Assembly (NCBI RefSeq): GCF_050624435.1
Contig: NC_134539.1
Location: 146,602,025 to 146,666,024 of the forward strand
Direction of reading: 5' to 3'
Length of the DNA: 64,000 nt
Source: Tenrec ecaudatus
Lineage: Eukaryota > Chordata > Mammalia > Afrosoricida > Tenrecidae
How positions within the stretch are numbered: the stretch's first letter is position 1; every line of letters starts with the position of its first letter. Shown here piece after piece: positions 24,330 to 35,946 of the stretch. The notes under the pieces are model-generated. The model had not been told where the DNA came from. It was given only the letters and a program-made list of their open reading frames with translations, and ran no database searches. Both the position numbers and the translations under genes were made by a program.

Positions 24330-24864
24330 GGTAGTTACATCATCTGTTGTCAATTTGAGACTTAAGAGTAAAGGGGTGGGGTTTAGCCTGTCAATCAGGT
24401 CGCAGCTTGATGACCTCACTTGGAGGCACTAAGGAGATAAATAGCTCAGTGGAGGCCGGAGACAGGCTCACTCCCGGAGAGACATTCTTGTTGACAAGCC
24501 CCATGGAGACAGGCTGATGGCAGTCAGAGCCTTGGAGCTGGAGACCCACGCCAGCGCTGAGATTCTGCTACCACAAGACTTTCCACTCACTGGGCTGTGA
24601 TCTTCTTGCATTCAGTGTCATTGCATGGCATCATGAGCCTAAAGAGGAATTTGTGGACTAGTATCGACATGTGGGGTAATATCGAACTTATGGACTTGAT
24701 CTGGGATTTATGGACTAGTATCGATATATGGGGTAATATCAGATTCATGGACTTGATCTGGACTGGGATGTTTTCTCAATGTACAATTTCTATTTTATAT
24801 TAGGCTCTTTCAGACATATATGAGCATCTCTGGCTTTGTTTCTCTAGTCCACTCGGACTAACAT
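24330..24864 (+). repeat. LTR-like element (TG...CA, about 535 bp) nested in RTE
   Basis: Begins TGTGGTAGTTACATCATCTG and ends GGACTAACA, the inverse of the copy at 35432-35946. Shared phrases include the CAATCAGGTCGCAGCTTGAT type block. Non-coding and probably a solo LTR of an endogenous retroelement; the family is unknown to me. Confidence 0.6.
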
Positions 24865-25030
24865 CTCATGTACTTTGGACATGGACTGGTCTCAGTCCCT
24901 GGAAAAGGGTATCATGCATGGGAAAGTAGAGGCAGTAAACAGAGGAAAACCCTCAGGGAGATGGATTGATAGCGTGCTGGCTACAGCAGTGGGCTCAGAC
25001 CTAACAGGATTTGTGAGGATGACCAGAACT

Positions 25031-25766
25031 GAGGAAGATCAAGGATTGCCGCCTTCAATATGGATTTCTCTTCAAGGTAAAGAAGCCCCAAACCCTTACG
25101 ACTAGACTACTAGGTAACATCAAGGTAAAGAGAAAAGAAATCGAAACTGTCGAGGATTTGGTCTCGCTTGGATCGGCAACCCATGCTCATGGAAGCAGTG
25201 GTCAAGAGGTCAACAGACAGCTTGCATTGGCTAAATCTACCACACAAGAGGATGGAAAAGCAAAGCGGTTACATTGAGGACCAAGGTGCGCCTGACCCAA
25301 GCCTTCATCTCATTTCCCTTCACCTCGTATACATGTCAAAGCCGGACATGGAATGAAGGAAGACTGAAGACAAATCGGTGCATTTGAATTCTGCTGCTGG
25401 CGCAGAATATTGAAAGTACCGTGGACTGCTAAAAGGACAACCGACCTGTCTTGGAAGCCGAAGGATCAGAGTGCTCCTTGGAGGCAAGACGAGCTAGATG
25501 TCGTCTCCTGTACTTTGGATACATTGTCAGGAGAGACCCGTCCCTGGAGAAGGACGTCACGCTCGGTAACGTGGAGGGGCAGTGAGGAAGAGGAAGGCCC
25601 TCATGGAGATGGAGTGACACAGTGGCTACAGTAGTGGATCCAGCCGGGGAACAAGTGTGAGAGGCTGTCGCAGGACTGGGTAGTGTTTCCTTCTGTCGTG
25701 CGCAGGGTTGCCACGGGTCAGAACTGACCGCACAGCACCGAACCACCACCACCACCACCACCACAT
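25031..25766 (+). mobile_element. RTE (AfroLA type) 3' end, plus, second copy
   Basis: Continues to the true 3' end: TGGAGAAGGACGTCACGCTC, then GAGATGGAGTGACACAGTGG, GTCAGAACTGACCGCACAG, and a terminal (CCA)n tail at 25742-25764. Multiple frameshifts. Confidence 0.8.
25742..25764. repeat. CCA trinucleotide run (RTE tail)
   Basis: Perfect ACC/CCA repeat at the RTE 3' end, replacing the usual short A-rich tail of this family. Confidence 0.85.
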
Positions 25767-26059
25767 ACCATCAAGAGGCAGTGTCCCTGGATGTTTGCTG
25801 CTACCTCTCCTCAGAGACTCAGGAAACCCTGCCTTCCCAACAGTCTCCTCCCTGGGTGCGTCCTCCTGATTCCCAGAGCTGAGTCCCTTGGGAGCCTGTC
25901 TGCCTCCCCCACACGGGAAGGAGGGCTTGTGGGGAACAGCACATCGAGGCAGGTGAGTTACTGGTGCCCGGAGCTTCCCGGGTTAGAGACCTGTGCTCAC
26001 CACACTTGACTTGTCTGCTCTTTGCTTTCTCATGACTTGATGTGTCTGTGAATGCTTAG

Positions 26060-26285
26060 GAGCCCCGCTGGTGTAGTGGTTACGCATTGGGCTGCGATCT
26101 GCAAGGAGGGCCTTCCGCAGTTCAAAACCACCAGTCACTTCTTGGGAGAAAGACAGGGCTTTCTACTCCGGTCAACAGTTACAGTCTTGGAAACTCGCAG
26201 GGGCGTTTCTACCCGGTCCTGTACAGCAGTTAGGAGTTGACATTGACTTCGTTACAGTGGATTTATTTTATTGTGGTTTTGGTGT
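26060..26285 (+). mobile_element. AfroSINE, plus, full length
   Basis: GGAGCCCCGCTGGTGTAGTG, GGTTACGCATTGGGCTGCGA, CAGTTCAAAACCACCAGTC, GGGAGAAAGACAGGGCTTTC, then GGAAACTCGCAGGGGCG and a T-rich tail. Close to the form I associate with tenrecs. Confidence 0.92.
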
Positions 26286-26937
26286 AATGCTGAATGGGGC
26301 ATTTTTCTTCCTCCGCAGCCCCCCCACCCCCATACCTTCAACTTTCTTATTCCATTTTTACCCCAAATCCTACTAGGGCCGTTGTAAAAGAGACTAATGG
26401 AGGCACGGCTAACTGCCCTCCCCAGACTCTCCAGCCACCCACCTTTGCTGGGCACATACGTCCACAGAGAAGTGTTCTCTAGAATTTCTGAGGCCGCATG
26501 GGATTATCTACTGGTTGGCTCGCAGCCCCGTGCAGTTTCCTGCTGCTGCTGTTGGCTGTGCCTTCGAATCCTGCTCTTACTCTTCCCTGTGACTTCCCTG
26601 GGGGGTGCTTCTCAGAGCCGAGTCAGTGGGCCGAAGGGGTGGAGCACTGTCAGCCGACCAGACCCACCTGCAGCGCGGCGAGGGCCTGTGGGTGTGGGTG
26701 TCCTGCCGCAGGAAGGCGTCCTCCCCAGGGTAGAGAGGAAGGTGGGCATGATGATGGGAACCACCGTCTCCCAGACTGGGTGGGGAGAGGCACAGCATGC
26801 CAGGCCAGCTGGGGCCTTTTGCAGGACAGCAGAGGCAGTGGTGGAGGTGGGGTGACCTACTTCCCCAAAGCCCCTTCTTGGGAGAAAGAAACCCCGTGGA
26901 GTCACCTCCAGCTGGGCTTGAGTTGGTGGCAGCAGGT

Positions 26938-27140
26938 TTTGGAAGCCCCTGGATGGTGCAAATAAGGAATCGTCTGGCTTCTCACTGAAAGCCCGGAGGC
27001 TTGAGTCTATTCAGAGGCAGCTCGGAAGAAAGGCCTGGCAACATTGTTGCAGAAATCCAGCTATTGAAAAACCCTAGAATGCGCAGTGCATTGTTCTCAC
27101 TATTCTGTCACACAGCGTCCCTCGGGGTCAGAGGAGACAC
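26938..27140 (+). mobile_element. AfroSINE2-like SINE, plus
   Basis: GGAAGCCCCTGGATGGTGCA head, GGAAGAAAGGCCTGGCAACA, CCAGCTATTGAAAAACCC and a CACACAGCGTCCCTCGGGG tail. Confidence 0.8.
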
Positions 27141-27417
27141 CGAGGTAGCTCCTGTTCTGGTGGCGGTTGGTCCGGCCCATGGCTTGTCTTTCCCTCTCCT
27201 GCTTCCCTTCCTCCTTGGGCCTTGAGATATCCGCCCTGGGAGGGTCCCTGGGGACTCCCTCTGGCCCCAGAGAGCTAGATGCAGCTCTCAGGCCTGTCCT
27301 CCGTCAAGGGCAGAGTCCACGGAGAACTGAGTGTTTAATCAGCTCCTGGGAGAGTCAGCCTATCCCACGGGGGTTCTTCTGAACACGTCTCTCTCTCTGG
27401 TTCTTGTTTTCCTACAG

Positions 27418-27465
27418 GCAAATGGCATCTTGGGCACCACGGGCCGTATCACCCCAACTTTCGTG
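27418..27465 (+). CDS. ARSG: ARSG coding exon 3 (48-nt exon with K137 and H139)
   Basis: A very small exon of 48 nt between a CTACAG acceptor and a GTAAGA donor. It completes Gly136 and encodes KWHLGHHGPYHPNFR, residues 137-151, plus the first base of Gly152. K137 and H139 belong to the second sulfatase signature (G-K-W-H-L-G) and contact the substrate sulfate and the formylglycine hydrate. The exon is phase 1 at both ends, so skipping it would keep the frame but delete two catalytic residues. The protein match is continuous with both flanking exons, which makes this call secure despite the short length. Confidence 0.95.
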
Positions 27466-27584
27466 GTAAGAATGCTCCTGGGGAGTAGTTGCCTGGGTGA
27501 TGGAAAAGAAGCATCTCTTTGTGGAAGGACCTTCGGAGCGTTTAAGCCTCTTGGGGGCGGGGTGGGGAGGCGGGTGCCACAGTC

Positions 27585-27728
27585 CGTGACTTCCCTTGGC
27601 TGTGAACCAAAAGGTTGCAGGTGGGGATTCAACCTGAGGCACCTCAGAGGACAGGTGAGCCGCTTCTGCAAAATCAGCCCGCTAAGCCCCAGTGGAGCAC
27701 AGCTCTGCCCTGACGCCCAGGAAGGGGT
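27585..27728 (+). mobile_element. AfroSINE2-like SINE, plus, partial
   Basis: GTGAACCAAAAGGTTGCAGG, TTCAACCTGAGGCACCTCAG, CTGCAAAATCAGCCCGCTAA, GGAGCACAGCTCTGCCCTGA. It lies 120 bp after the 48-nt exon. Confidence 0.65.
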
Positions 27729-28559
27729 TTCCGCTGTAGGGCCCCTCTGCCCTCCGAACCCCAGACTGGAAGGAAGCAAACCTGGCTGCTAGACAGGGTC
27801 CTGACCCTTGACCCAACCAGGAAATGCCCCTTCTCAGCTTGTCCCAGCAGCCTTTTGCTTCCTCAGACTCTCAGCACTCAGCCTCAGGAAAGCAGACCAA
27901 GGTCAACCCACTAAACAAACACCGATTCTCTTAAAACCCCTTTGCTGAACAGCCGTTTCTTCAAATGGCCACTCCACCGAACTCGGAGTGTCTGGTATTT
28001 GTCTTTCGGAGTTTTACATTGGCTATCCACCTTTCCATCATCCTGAAAGGCCTCCACCTTTTGACACCATTATCTCTGCCAGTCTTAAGTACACTCCGAC
28101 CCCTCTGCCCCTGTTCCTGCCATTGGGCCAGGCAGTTCCCAAAATGCAGTTTTGTGACCATTTCCCGACTTCCCTCCTCTGCCCCACCTCTGTGGACACA
28201 GCTGCACATGTCTGTCCTGGACCGGGTGGAAGGATCGCTGGTGGAAGGTGTGAGGCTTTGAATTTGGGAAATGGTTCTCAGAGTACCGGCTCAGAGCAAA
28301 TGCTTGTGGGCCAGCAGCTCTCTCGGCTGATGTCTCCCCAGGGTCCACTCCTTCCTCGCACCCCTTCACGTCCCTTTTTCCAAGTTGGGGGCTCCATGAC
28401 GTCTTCCATTTGCACCTTGAAAAAGTGGCAGATGGTAGAGTTTTCCTATGAACCACTCCCGCCTACTACCCTAGCTTCGAGTAGTTGTCGGGAAGATTCT
28501 CCCATCTGCCATTTTCCCCCTACTGATTATTGTGGCTTACAGTCATTTGTAGGAGGAGT

Positions 28560-28738
28560 CCCAAGTTCTGGTGCCATAGTGGCTATAGAGTCAGCAGTCC
28601 GAAATCACCAGCCACTCTGTGGGAGAAAGACCCCTTTCTATGCCTGTCAACAGTGACAGTCTCAGAAATGCACAGGGGCAGTTCTGCCCGGTCCTAGGAG
28701 TCAGCCTGGACTCAATGGCAGTGAGTCTGGTTTTTTGG
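28560..28738 (+). mobile_element. AfroSINE, plus (left arm of inverted pair)
   Basis: AGTTCTGGTGCCATAGTGGC, CAGCAGTCCGAAATCACCAG, GGGAGAAAGACCCCTTTCT, CTCAATGGCAGTGAGTCTGG. It faces a minus copy 10 bp away. Confidence 0.88.
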
Positions 28739-28748
28739 AGCTCGAAAT

Positions 28749-28935
28749 CCAAACCAAACTCACTGCCATCAGATCTAGTCTGACTTGTCGTGACCCTAAA
28801 GGGCAGAGTGGAACTGCTCCCAGTGGGGTACAGCAGTAGAAAACTTCATCTTTCTCCCGAGGAGCAGCTGGTGGTTTTGAACCCCTGACCTGGTGGGTCG
28901 CAGCCCAAGGCACAAACCACGACAACACTGGGCCC
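28749..28935 (-). mobile_element. AfroSINE, minus (right arm of inverted pair)
   Basis: CCAAACTCACTGCCATCAGA, GGCAGAGTGGAACTGCTCC, GTAGAAAACTTCATCTTTCT, GGTTTTGAACCCCTGACCTG, AACACTGGGCCC. Confidence 0.88.
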
Positions 28936-29359
28936 TTACTAGTCATTCCACAGCTCCCCTTCCCTTTCCTCTCTGGTCTCCAGGCCTCACACTTGGCTTT
29001 GAGGGCTCGGGCTTGTTCAGAGTGGCGATGCCTCGGTGTGTGTGCTTGGAGTTGTTTGCTGGAAGGGACAATGAGACCCTTGGTTTCTGCTTAGCAAGCA
29101 GCGCTGCCGTGATGGGTTCAGGGTCCCCACTGTGGGGCCCTGCTGGCTCAGTCACTTAGGTCTGCTGCGGTTTCCTGACTCCCGTCTCCTATTTCCTCCT
29201 GCCTCTGTTCCCTCACCGTGGCCTTGCTCGACCCTGGCCGGCCACAGACCTTCCCTTTGTCAAAGGGAAGCCGTTGCAAACGAGGGGTGGCTGGAGTCGG
29301 CTGATAGCAGACCTTCAGAAGCCCTGCGGGCATATCTATCCATTCAGCACTTCACACTC

Positions 29360-29515
29360 CAAAGACCCACTGCCGTCCAGCTGATGCCAGCTCGTAGTAA
29401 CAAGAGTGGGCAGAGCAGAGCTGCCCCTGGGGGGTTTCGAGGCTGTGAATCTCCCAGAGAGCAGAAAGCCTCATCTTTCTCCCTTAGAGCCACTGGCCGT
29501 TTTGAACGTTAAATC
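29360..29515 (-). mobile_element. AfroSINE, minus, 3' part
   Basis: ACCCACTGCCGTCCAGCTGA, GCAGAGCAGAGCTGCCCCTG, GCAGAAAGCCTCATCTTTCT, then CCGTTTTGAACGTT. The head is missing. Confidence 0.8.
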
Positions 29516-29950
29516 ACCCTTACTTACCCCTCCCGATGGGAAACCTCTCCAGGGCAGGGTTGCTTTGTGTTCATCCCTCAGAGGCCATGGGCTTGCACCA
29601 GACCCTCCTGGGGCAGATCGGTCACCCCATGGGGTGGGGGGCAGGCGGGGACATGGGCTGCCCAGTGGTGGTCCCCACTCCCTCCCGGCCCGCCACTCCC
29701 GAGCTGCCTTGCCAGTCTCCATTCCCAGCAGGGAACCAAGCAAGGCGCTTCGACAGAAATCCTTTTCTTTTTTGCCTACCACCAAGGACGATTCACCAAC
29801 TCCCCTGTTAGCCACACGCTCCGCGGCGCTGCGGTTGTAGATCGCGGGGATGACACTTGTCACAGATGCGCGCACACAGGCGCAGACAGCAGCAGCCGCT
29901 GAGCCGGGGTGGGCGGGTGGGCGCTCACCAATCGATCGTTTCTCTTCCAG

Positions 29951-30062
29951 GCTTTGATTACTACTTTGGGATCCCATACAGCAACGACATGGGCTGCACG
30001 GACACCCCGGGCTTCGACTACCCTCCTTGTCCAGCGTGTCCCCAGAAGAGCGGACCCTCACG
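29951..30062 (+). CDS. ARSG: ARSG coding exon 4 ([11 protein letters not shown] segment)
   Basis: 112-nt exon with TTCCAG acceptor and GTAATG donor. It completes G152 and encodes residues 153-188 ([14 protein letters not shown], then a Cys-Pro rich stretch) plus two bases of R189. The FDYYFG-PYS block is conserved in arylsulfatases, and S162 lies at a position used for substrate binding in the family. Three further cysteines (PPCPACP and MGC) match the ARSG pattern. It ends in phase 2. Confidence 0.95.
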
Positions 30063-30195
30063 GTAATGCCACAGGGAGTTCGCTCCTGCAGCTGCTCCCT
30101 GAAGGGCTGGAGGTCTGCATCCCCCTGGAGGCATGTGGACCTGCCAACAGCCCTGCCCTTGGAAGCCCCGACTTGCCGAGCTCTCGGCTGTGACC

Positions 30196-30208
30196 CCCCC
30201 CCCCCCCA
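30196..30208. repeat. Short poly-C run
   Basis: Thirteen consecutive C bases. A length error in the assembly is possible here. Confidence 0.7.
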
Positions 30209-31847
30209 CCGGCCGCTACACAGTCTCTGCAGGGTTCTTCAAGATCTCTGCTGAACCAACTGGGGTCCTCAGGGTGCCCATGAGAGAGGCAGGCAGGTGA
30301 CAGTGAGGATCGTGACCCAGGGGGCTTTACGTCTGGTGGGGACTGGGATGCGTTCTTTGCACTCAATGCAAGAACGCTTTTGGAAACGACGAGGTCAGCG
30401 GGAAGCCTCTATTGGAATTTTCCAGGTTGCCTGGCCTGCTTCACTCAGCTGCGGGGGACCGTGTCCTGCCAGGGCCTCCCACCAGCAGGCTCCTCTCCCT
30501 CTCTCTGCCTGTTGGCTCTGCTCCTGGGCCACTCACCTGGTGCAGACTCGGGACAGAAGGAGGAGAGAGAGAAGGGCCCCGGGCTGCCTGCCAGCCTCCC
30601 TCTCCTCTGCACCCAAGTGGGCTGCCATTCCGGTCCCGGATGTCACGCAGGCCTCCCACCGGATGTTTTAAAGTTGGGCAAGCACTGCGTGGTAATAGGG
30701 CAGTGAATGTCATGGACAGTGTGAGTGTCTCTCTTCTCTCCCCGGGGATCTCTGAAGCCCTATGAGAGAGCCGAGAATGAAAGAGGTCAAGAAGTGAGCA
30801 TGGCTTCGGGCGAGTCAAGGGGCTGGTGGCTTTCACGGTCCCAGTTGACACTGTCTTTCCCAAATGCTCCCTAACGCACACGCAGTGTGTTTGTGATCAG
30901 AAAAATAGAATCACTAGGCTCCTCTGGGCCATGAAGCAACACAAGGTCTCCTGGACAGAGAGCGGAAGTGGGGGTCGGGGTGGGGCAAGGTCTCACATGT
31001 CAGAGTCACTCGGAGAGGGCGAGTCCCAGCTGACTCAGTCACAGAATAGTTGCCGCAATAACATCCCTTTGCAGACGGGCTGTTATGTTATAGGTACGCT
31101 GTGTACCTCCCCGTAACCCACACAGCCATGATGTCAGAGGGCTGTTTGTCCCAGGCTTCCAGGGAAGAGGGCTTTGCCCAGGTCGAACCAGAACTGATGG
31201 ACGTGGTGATGGTGTGTTGTCTAGTTGGTTCTGATGCATGGGGCCCCCACCCTGACCAGAACTGCCCCAAGATCTTTCCAAGTACTCTCATTAGGGGGGC
31301 ACACCGCACAAACCATCCAGCATTCAGTTAACAGCTGGGTGCTTCATCACTGGCCTCCGCTCAAGGTCAGGGAAAAGGTGAGGATGGAGATTTCTGCCCG
31401 TGCAGTGTCTCTGTTCCTGAAGGCTTTTTCCTCAGCAGGGGTGGGGTGTGCTAGAGTCTCGGGGCCCACCTCTAAGAATCTGCATTTGAACCAGACGCTT
31501 CGATGACCAGGGTGCTCAGTACCCACTGCCCTCCTTACCCATTGTGGCAGGGGGCCAACCTGTCATCAAACTTGGCACCCTCCAGCCGTATTGAGGTATG
31601 GCTTGTATCTGACAGCCCTTTAAAAATCCTTCTTAAAATCCAGGGGCAAGGGGCAGGGGGAGAGTTCGCGCAGGGAAAGGAGAGGCCACAAAGTGATGGC
31701 GGTGTTACCATGAGATCATCAGAAGCCGAAAAATGCAACACGGATGATGGAGTTTGACGTTGTCACTTGCCCCCTCTTTTCAGCAGCGCGGGCTCCTCAG
31801 TGGCCATGTGCCTATGTGGGGCGGGAGGTGTGAGGTTTGAGTTTGTG

Positions 31848-32054
31848 CAAACCAGACTCACTGCCGCTGAGTCACTTCCAACTCATCTGGGCCCTTTATA
31901 ATAGGTATAGACTCATAGCCTGTGGGTTTCTGAGACTCTAGCTCTTTCTGGGAGTCGAAAGCCTCCTTTTTCTCCTGAGGAGGGGCTGGTGGTTTCGAAC
32001 TGCTGGCCTTGCAGTGAGCAGCCTGATTTGTAACCCTCTCCACCACCAGGGCTT
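31848..32054 (-). mobile_element. AfroSINE, minus, near full length
   Basis: CAAACCAGACTCACTGCCGC, GAGTCACTTCCAACTCATC, GTGGGTTTCTGAGACTCTAG, GGTTTCGAACTGCTGGCCTT, CCACCACCAGGGCTTC. Confidence 0.9.
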
Positions 32055-32319
32055 CTTTGCACTTATGCAAGAGGCCGTGTTAAAATTTACCGTTAGGGCA
32101 GGTCACCGGCCAGAGAGGTCTCCTGTTCTCTCTCCTTTTCCCTCTGTTGGTTCCAGCTTCACTCCTGGTCCTCTGTGTCCATCAGGATAAAGGGATTTCG
32201 TGCCCAACCAGCCTTGAGGCCTGCCTGCCAGGCCCGTTCGGTTCAGCGGTAGTAGTCTCGCCTCCCACATTTCCTGCCGGGGTACACAGACACCCCCCGG
32301 TTGTCAGAGGAGGCATGCT

Positions 32320-32450
32320 TGTTATTGTGATACGGAGCTTCCAGACTAAGACAGACTGGGAAGAAAGGCCTGGCAGTCCACTTCTGAAAATCAGCCAGTG
32401 AAACCCTCTGGAACACCCTGTTCTAATCCCCAATGGATCATGGGGATGGG
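32320..32450 (+). mobile_element. AfroSINE2-like fragment, plus
   Basis: GGGAAGAAAGGCCTGGCAGT, CCACTTCTGAAAATCAGCC, GGAACACCCTGTTCTAATCC. It ends in an RTE-like tail, GGCAGGACCGGGCAGTG. Confidence 0.6.
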
Positions 32451-33019
32451 GCAGGACCGGGCAGTGCTCAGTTCCAAGAGCCCAACCTGAGAGCAGCGAA
32501 CAGCAGCAAAGAGGAGTGCTGAGCAGTGTCCAAAGCCCTAACCATTCATTCCCTTGTGTAGTCCTCGCAGATCCCTGCCATAGGGGCTGTGGGCATCCTT
32601 CTTTGAGCTCGCGGGCCTTGCTCAGGACTGCAGCCAAAGCAATCCCTCACCCTACACGCATGAGATCAGATTCATCTGGATGGGTAACGACTGGTCTGAG
32701 TTGATTTTCCCAGAAGATAGGACCAATTTGACCCCTCCCCACCCTAGTTGCTCAAGTTTCTCTAAATTTCCCCCATGTGGTTTGTCATGGCAATCATCCT
32801 GTTGTTGTTGCCATTGGCAGACAATGCCAACTGCCGTTCCGGTTGTTGGTTTAGGAAAATGCCGACCCCTGCGACTGGATTGCACTGCTGTCCGGTCGAA
32901 GCTGACTCATCTACAGAGTCAAACTTCCCCAGTGGGGTGCCAAGCCCATAAATCTCTAGAGTCAGACCACCGGCGTCTCTGTTGTGGGGGATGACTGATG
33001 GAGCCGTCCCAGGGAGGTG

Positions 33020-33890
33020 GTGGTGGTGGTGGCTCGGTGCCACTGACCCATAGCAGCACTGTGCACGGCAGGACAAAATACCGCCCGGTATAAATAGAGA
33101 CGTTTGAGCCCATTGTTGCCACCAGTGTGTAAATCCACCTCATTAAAGATCTTCTCTTTTTTCACTGGTTCTCTACTTGACCAAGTATGATGTCCTTCTC
33201 ACGATCCGTCTTGGTCGCAAGTCCAAACTACATGAGACCTAGTGTCACCGTCCTCGATTCTAAGGAGCATTCTGGCTATACGTCTTCCAGGACGAATTTG
33301 TTTGTCATTCTGGCAGCCCATGCTGTCTGTCCCAATCTTCGCCAGCACCACAATTCAAACACGCCAGTTCTTCGTTATTCAGCTTTCACGTGCATATGAG
33401 GCGAAGGAAAATACTGTGACTTGGGTCAGGCCCATCTTAGTCTTCAAAGTGACAATTTTTTTTTTTGCTCTTTCACACTTTAAAGATGTCACTTGCAGCT
33501 AATTTGCCCAATTCAATCTGTCACTTGATTTCTTGACTCCTGCTTCCACGAGAGTTGGTGTGGATCCAAGCAAGATGAAATTCTTGACGGCTTCGATCTT
33601 TTCTCCATTTATCATATATTATCGGTCCTGTTCTGAGGATCTTGGTTTTCTTTACACTGAGTTGCAATCTGTGCTGAAGCCTGCATTCCTAGATCTTCAT
33701 CTTGCTTGGGTGTGGGACATAGGACCTTTTTAAAATCAATGACTTCAGTTCATTTGGGACTTCCTTCTTCAGTACCTCTGGTTCTTGATCGTATATTACC
33801 TCTGGAAATGGTTGAATGTTGACCACTTATTTTGGTACAGTGATGTTGGGTATTCCATCTTTTGATATTTCCTGTGCTGTTTAATATTTT
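33020..33890 (-). mobile_element. RTE (AfroLA type) 3' portion, minus
   Basis: Antisense of the C-terminal coding region and 3' end: GTGCCACTGACCCATAGCAG, AAGTATGATGTCCTTCTCAC, GGAGCATTCTGGCTATACG, then CTTTACACTGAGTTGCAATC. Immediately followed by a second RTE 3' end. Confidence 0.75.
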
Positions 33891-35114
33891 GTTCGTTGTT
33901 GTTAGGTGCAGTCCAGTTGGTCCCAACCCATAGCAACCTTATTCACAACAGAACAAAACACTGCCCGGTCCTGCGTCCGCCTCACAATGTCTCCTATGGG
34001 TGAGCCCATGGTTGAAGTCACTGTGTCAGCCCATCTCCTTGAGGGCCTGCCTCTTTCTCGCTGCCCTGCACTTTGCCAAACCTGATGCCCTTCTCCAGGG
34101 ACAGGTCTCTCCAAAGAATGTAACACAAAGTCTCGCCATCCTTGCCTCTACGGAGGTGTTTCTAGAACCTTCTCTAGTGAAACGGCAGGCTAGAATTTTT
34201 TCCTTAGGTTTTTTTTTTTTTGTCTTTAAGCTGGAGAAATGCTGAGCATGTTCTTGCCTTTGGGTTTTCGAACTCCAAGTCTTCACACAAACACTTCACT
34301 TTATAGTCTTCAGCCGCCTTTCTAAGATAGCTGTCCAGTTCTTTCACGTCATCACTTTGCCATTTGTTTTAGCAACTCGATGCCAAGTGAAAGCTTCAGT
34401 CTTTCCTGACATCCACGTTTGCCTTTTCTTTCTTCCCTGTCTTCTCAGTGACCTTGTACTGCTTTCATGAAGGATGTTCTCGATGTCATCCCATGTTCAG
34501 CTCGTCTTCAGTCATTTGTGTTCAGTGCATCAAATCTGTTTTTTCTCGATGGTCTCTAAATTAAGGTGGGAGGTACTCAAGGTCGCATTCTGGCTCTCGT
34601 GGACTTGTGTACATTTTCTTTAGCTTCAACCTGACCTTGTCTATGAGCAAAGGTGGTCCGCTCCACAGTCAGCCTCTTGTCTTGCTTTGGCTGATGGCAT
34701 TGGGCTTCTCCATCATCTCTTCCCAAAGAAGGAGTCGGCTTCATTCCTGTGTACTTCATCTGTGAGGTCTACGTGTGTAATTGGTTTATATTGTCAGAAA
34801 CAAGTATTGGCAATGAAGAAGTTAATGGTTTTTTTTTCTCCAAAATTATATCATGCGATCTCCAGCTTCATTTCTATTTATTTTCCAACTATCAATCCTT
34901 CCTGTTTGTTTCCAACTCTCCTCTTCGGATGCTCATAGTTATCAGTGCATTTTTATTGACTGCTTGATCAATTTCTGACTGAAGAAATGGTAGAATCCTT
35001 CAGTTTCTTCATCATTGACTTTAGAGGTTGGCACATATGTTTGAATCATAGTTGTTTTAACTGTCCTTCCTGTTGGCATTTAGACATTATCCTTTCACAG
35101 ACAAGCGAGATCTT

Positions 35115-35290
35115 TCTCACCCCAAAACCATTTTATCGGGAGGTCTTACAGGATCTCTTAACAATCCATAGTTTAAGCATAGCTTGTACAATCGCTACCA
35201 CTGTCAGTTTCAAAACACGCTTTCTTCTTGAACTTGACATCAGCTCCACTTAACCCCCCACCGTCCCTGACAAGCTGGATCTTGAAATAT
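35115..35290 (-). mobile_element. L1 3' fragment, minus, nested in RTE
   Basis: CCATTTTATCGGGAGGTCTT, then CTCTTAACAATCCATAG, a diverged copy of the common L1 3' end phrase. Confidence 0.45.
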
Positions 35291-35431
35291 TCTTTTTGAT
35301 GAGAAATGTGATGACATTTGTCATTTGTCTCCAGGTTTTCATTCCCAGCATAGTCAACTGTCTCACTCAAAGTGACCAATACCAGTCCATTTCGACTCCG
35401 TCATATTTTTGGATATTGAACTTTATGCATT

Positions 35432-35946
35432 TGTGTTAGTCCAGGTTGACTAGAGAAACAAATCCTGAGACACTCATATGTGTGTGTATGAAAGAGCTTT
35501 ATAGAAAAGAGTAATTGTGTATTAAGAAAATATCCCAGCTCAGTCCCGATCAACTCCATAAGTCCAATATTAGTCCATATGTCTGCGACTAGTTCATAAT
35601 TTCCTCTTTAGACTCAGGCAGTCCATACAATGGTGCTGAATGCAGGAAAATCATAGGCCAGTGGGTAACAAGTCTTGTGGATCCAGTGGCGGTGGAAGCA
35701 TCTCAGCACTAGCGTGGGTCTCCACGTGGGTCCTCCGGCTCCAGGACTCTGGCTCCATCAGTATAGCCCCATGTGGCTTGTCAACAGGAATGTGTAGCAG
35801 AGAGTGTGGGTCTGGCCTCCAGTGACCTATTAACCTCCTTAGTGCCTCCAAATGAGGTCATCAAGTTGCGACCTGATTGGCAGGCTAACCTCCACCCCTT
35901 CGCGCTTAATAGTCTCAATTGGACACCAGATTATGTAACGACCAGA
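35432..35946 (-). repeat. LTR-like element with 5-bp target duplication
   Basis: 515 bp beginning TGTGTTAGTCCAGGTTGACT and ending GTAACGACCAGA. It is flanked by GCATT at 35427-35431 and 35947-35951. A 5-bp duplication and near TG/CA ends fit an ERV-L/MaLR-type solo LTR. It is the reverse-orientation relative of 24330-24864. No coding content was seen. Confidence 0.65.

Larger units (their letters stand above)
23540..25030 (+). mobile_element. RTE (AfroLA type), plus, broken by two later insertions
   Basis: Three segments, 23540-24043, 24262-24329 and 24862-25030, read in order along the RTE 3' coding region (GTGAAGACTGAGGTGGC, then CAGAATGCTCCTTAGAAGG, then GTACTTTGGACATGGACTGG). Between them lie an AfroSINE and an LTR-like element. 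The reading frame is broken. Confidence 0.8.
27466..29950 (+). other. ARSG: ARSG intron between coding exons 3 and 4 (2.5 kb)
   Basis: GTAAGA to TTCCAG. It holds an AfroSINE2-like fragment, a head-on pair of AfroSINEs at 28560-28935 and a minus AfroSINE at 29360. 27735-28555 and 29520-29945 are unannotated unique sequence. Confidence 0.85.

Noticed and set aside
26060..26285. tRNA gene
   Set aside because: The GGTTCAAA-type B box belongs to the tRNA-derived head of an AfroSINE; no complete cloverleaf, and dozens of similar copies are present.
31200..31330. Possible minus SINE or RTE tail (GTCTAGTTGGTTCTGATGCA)
   Set aside because: The similarity is limited to a few words and no head or tail is present.
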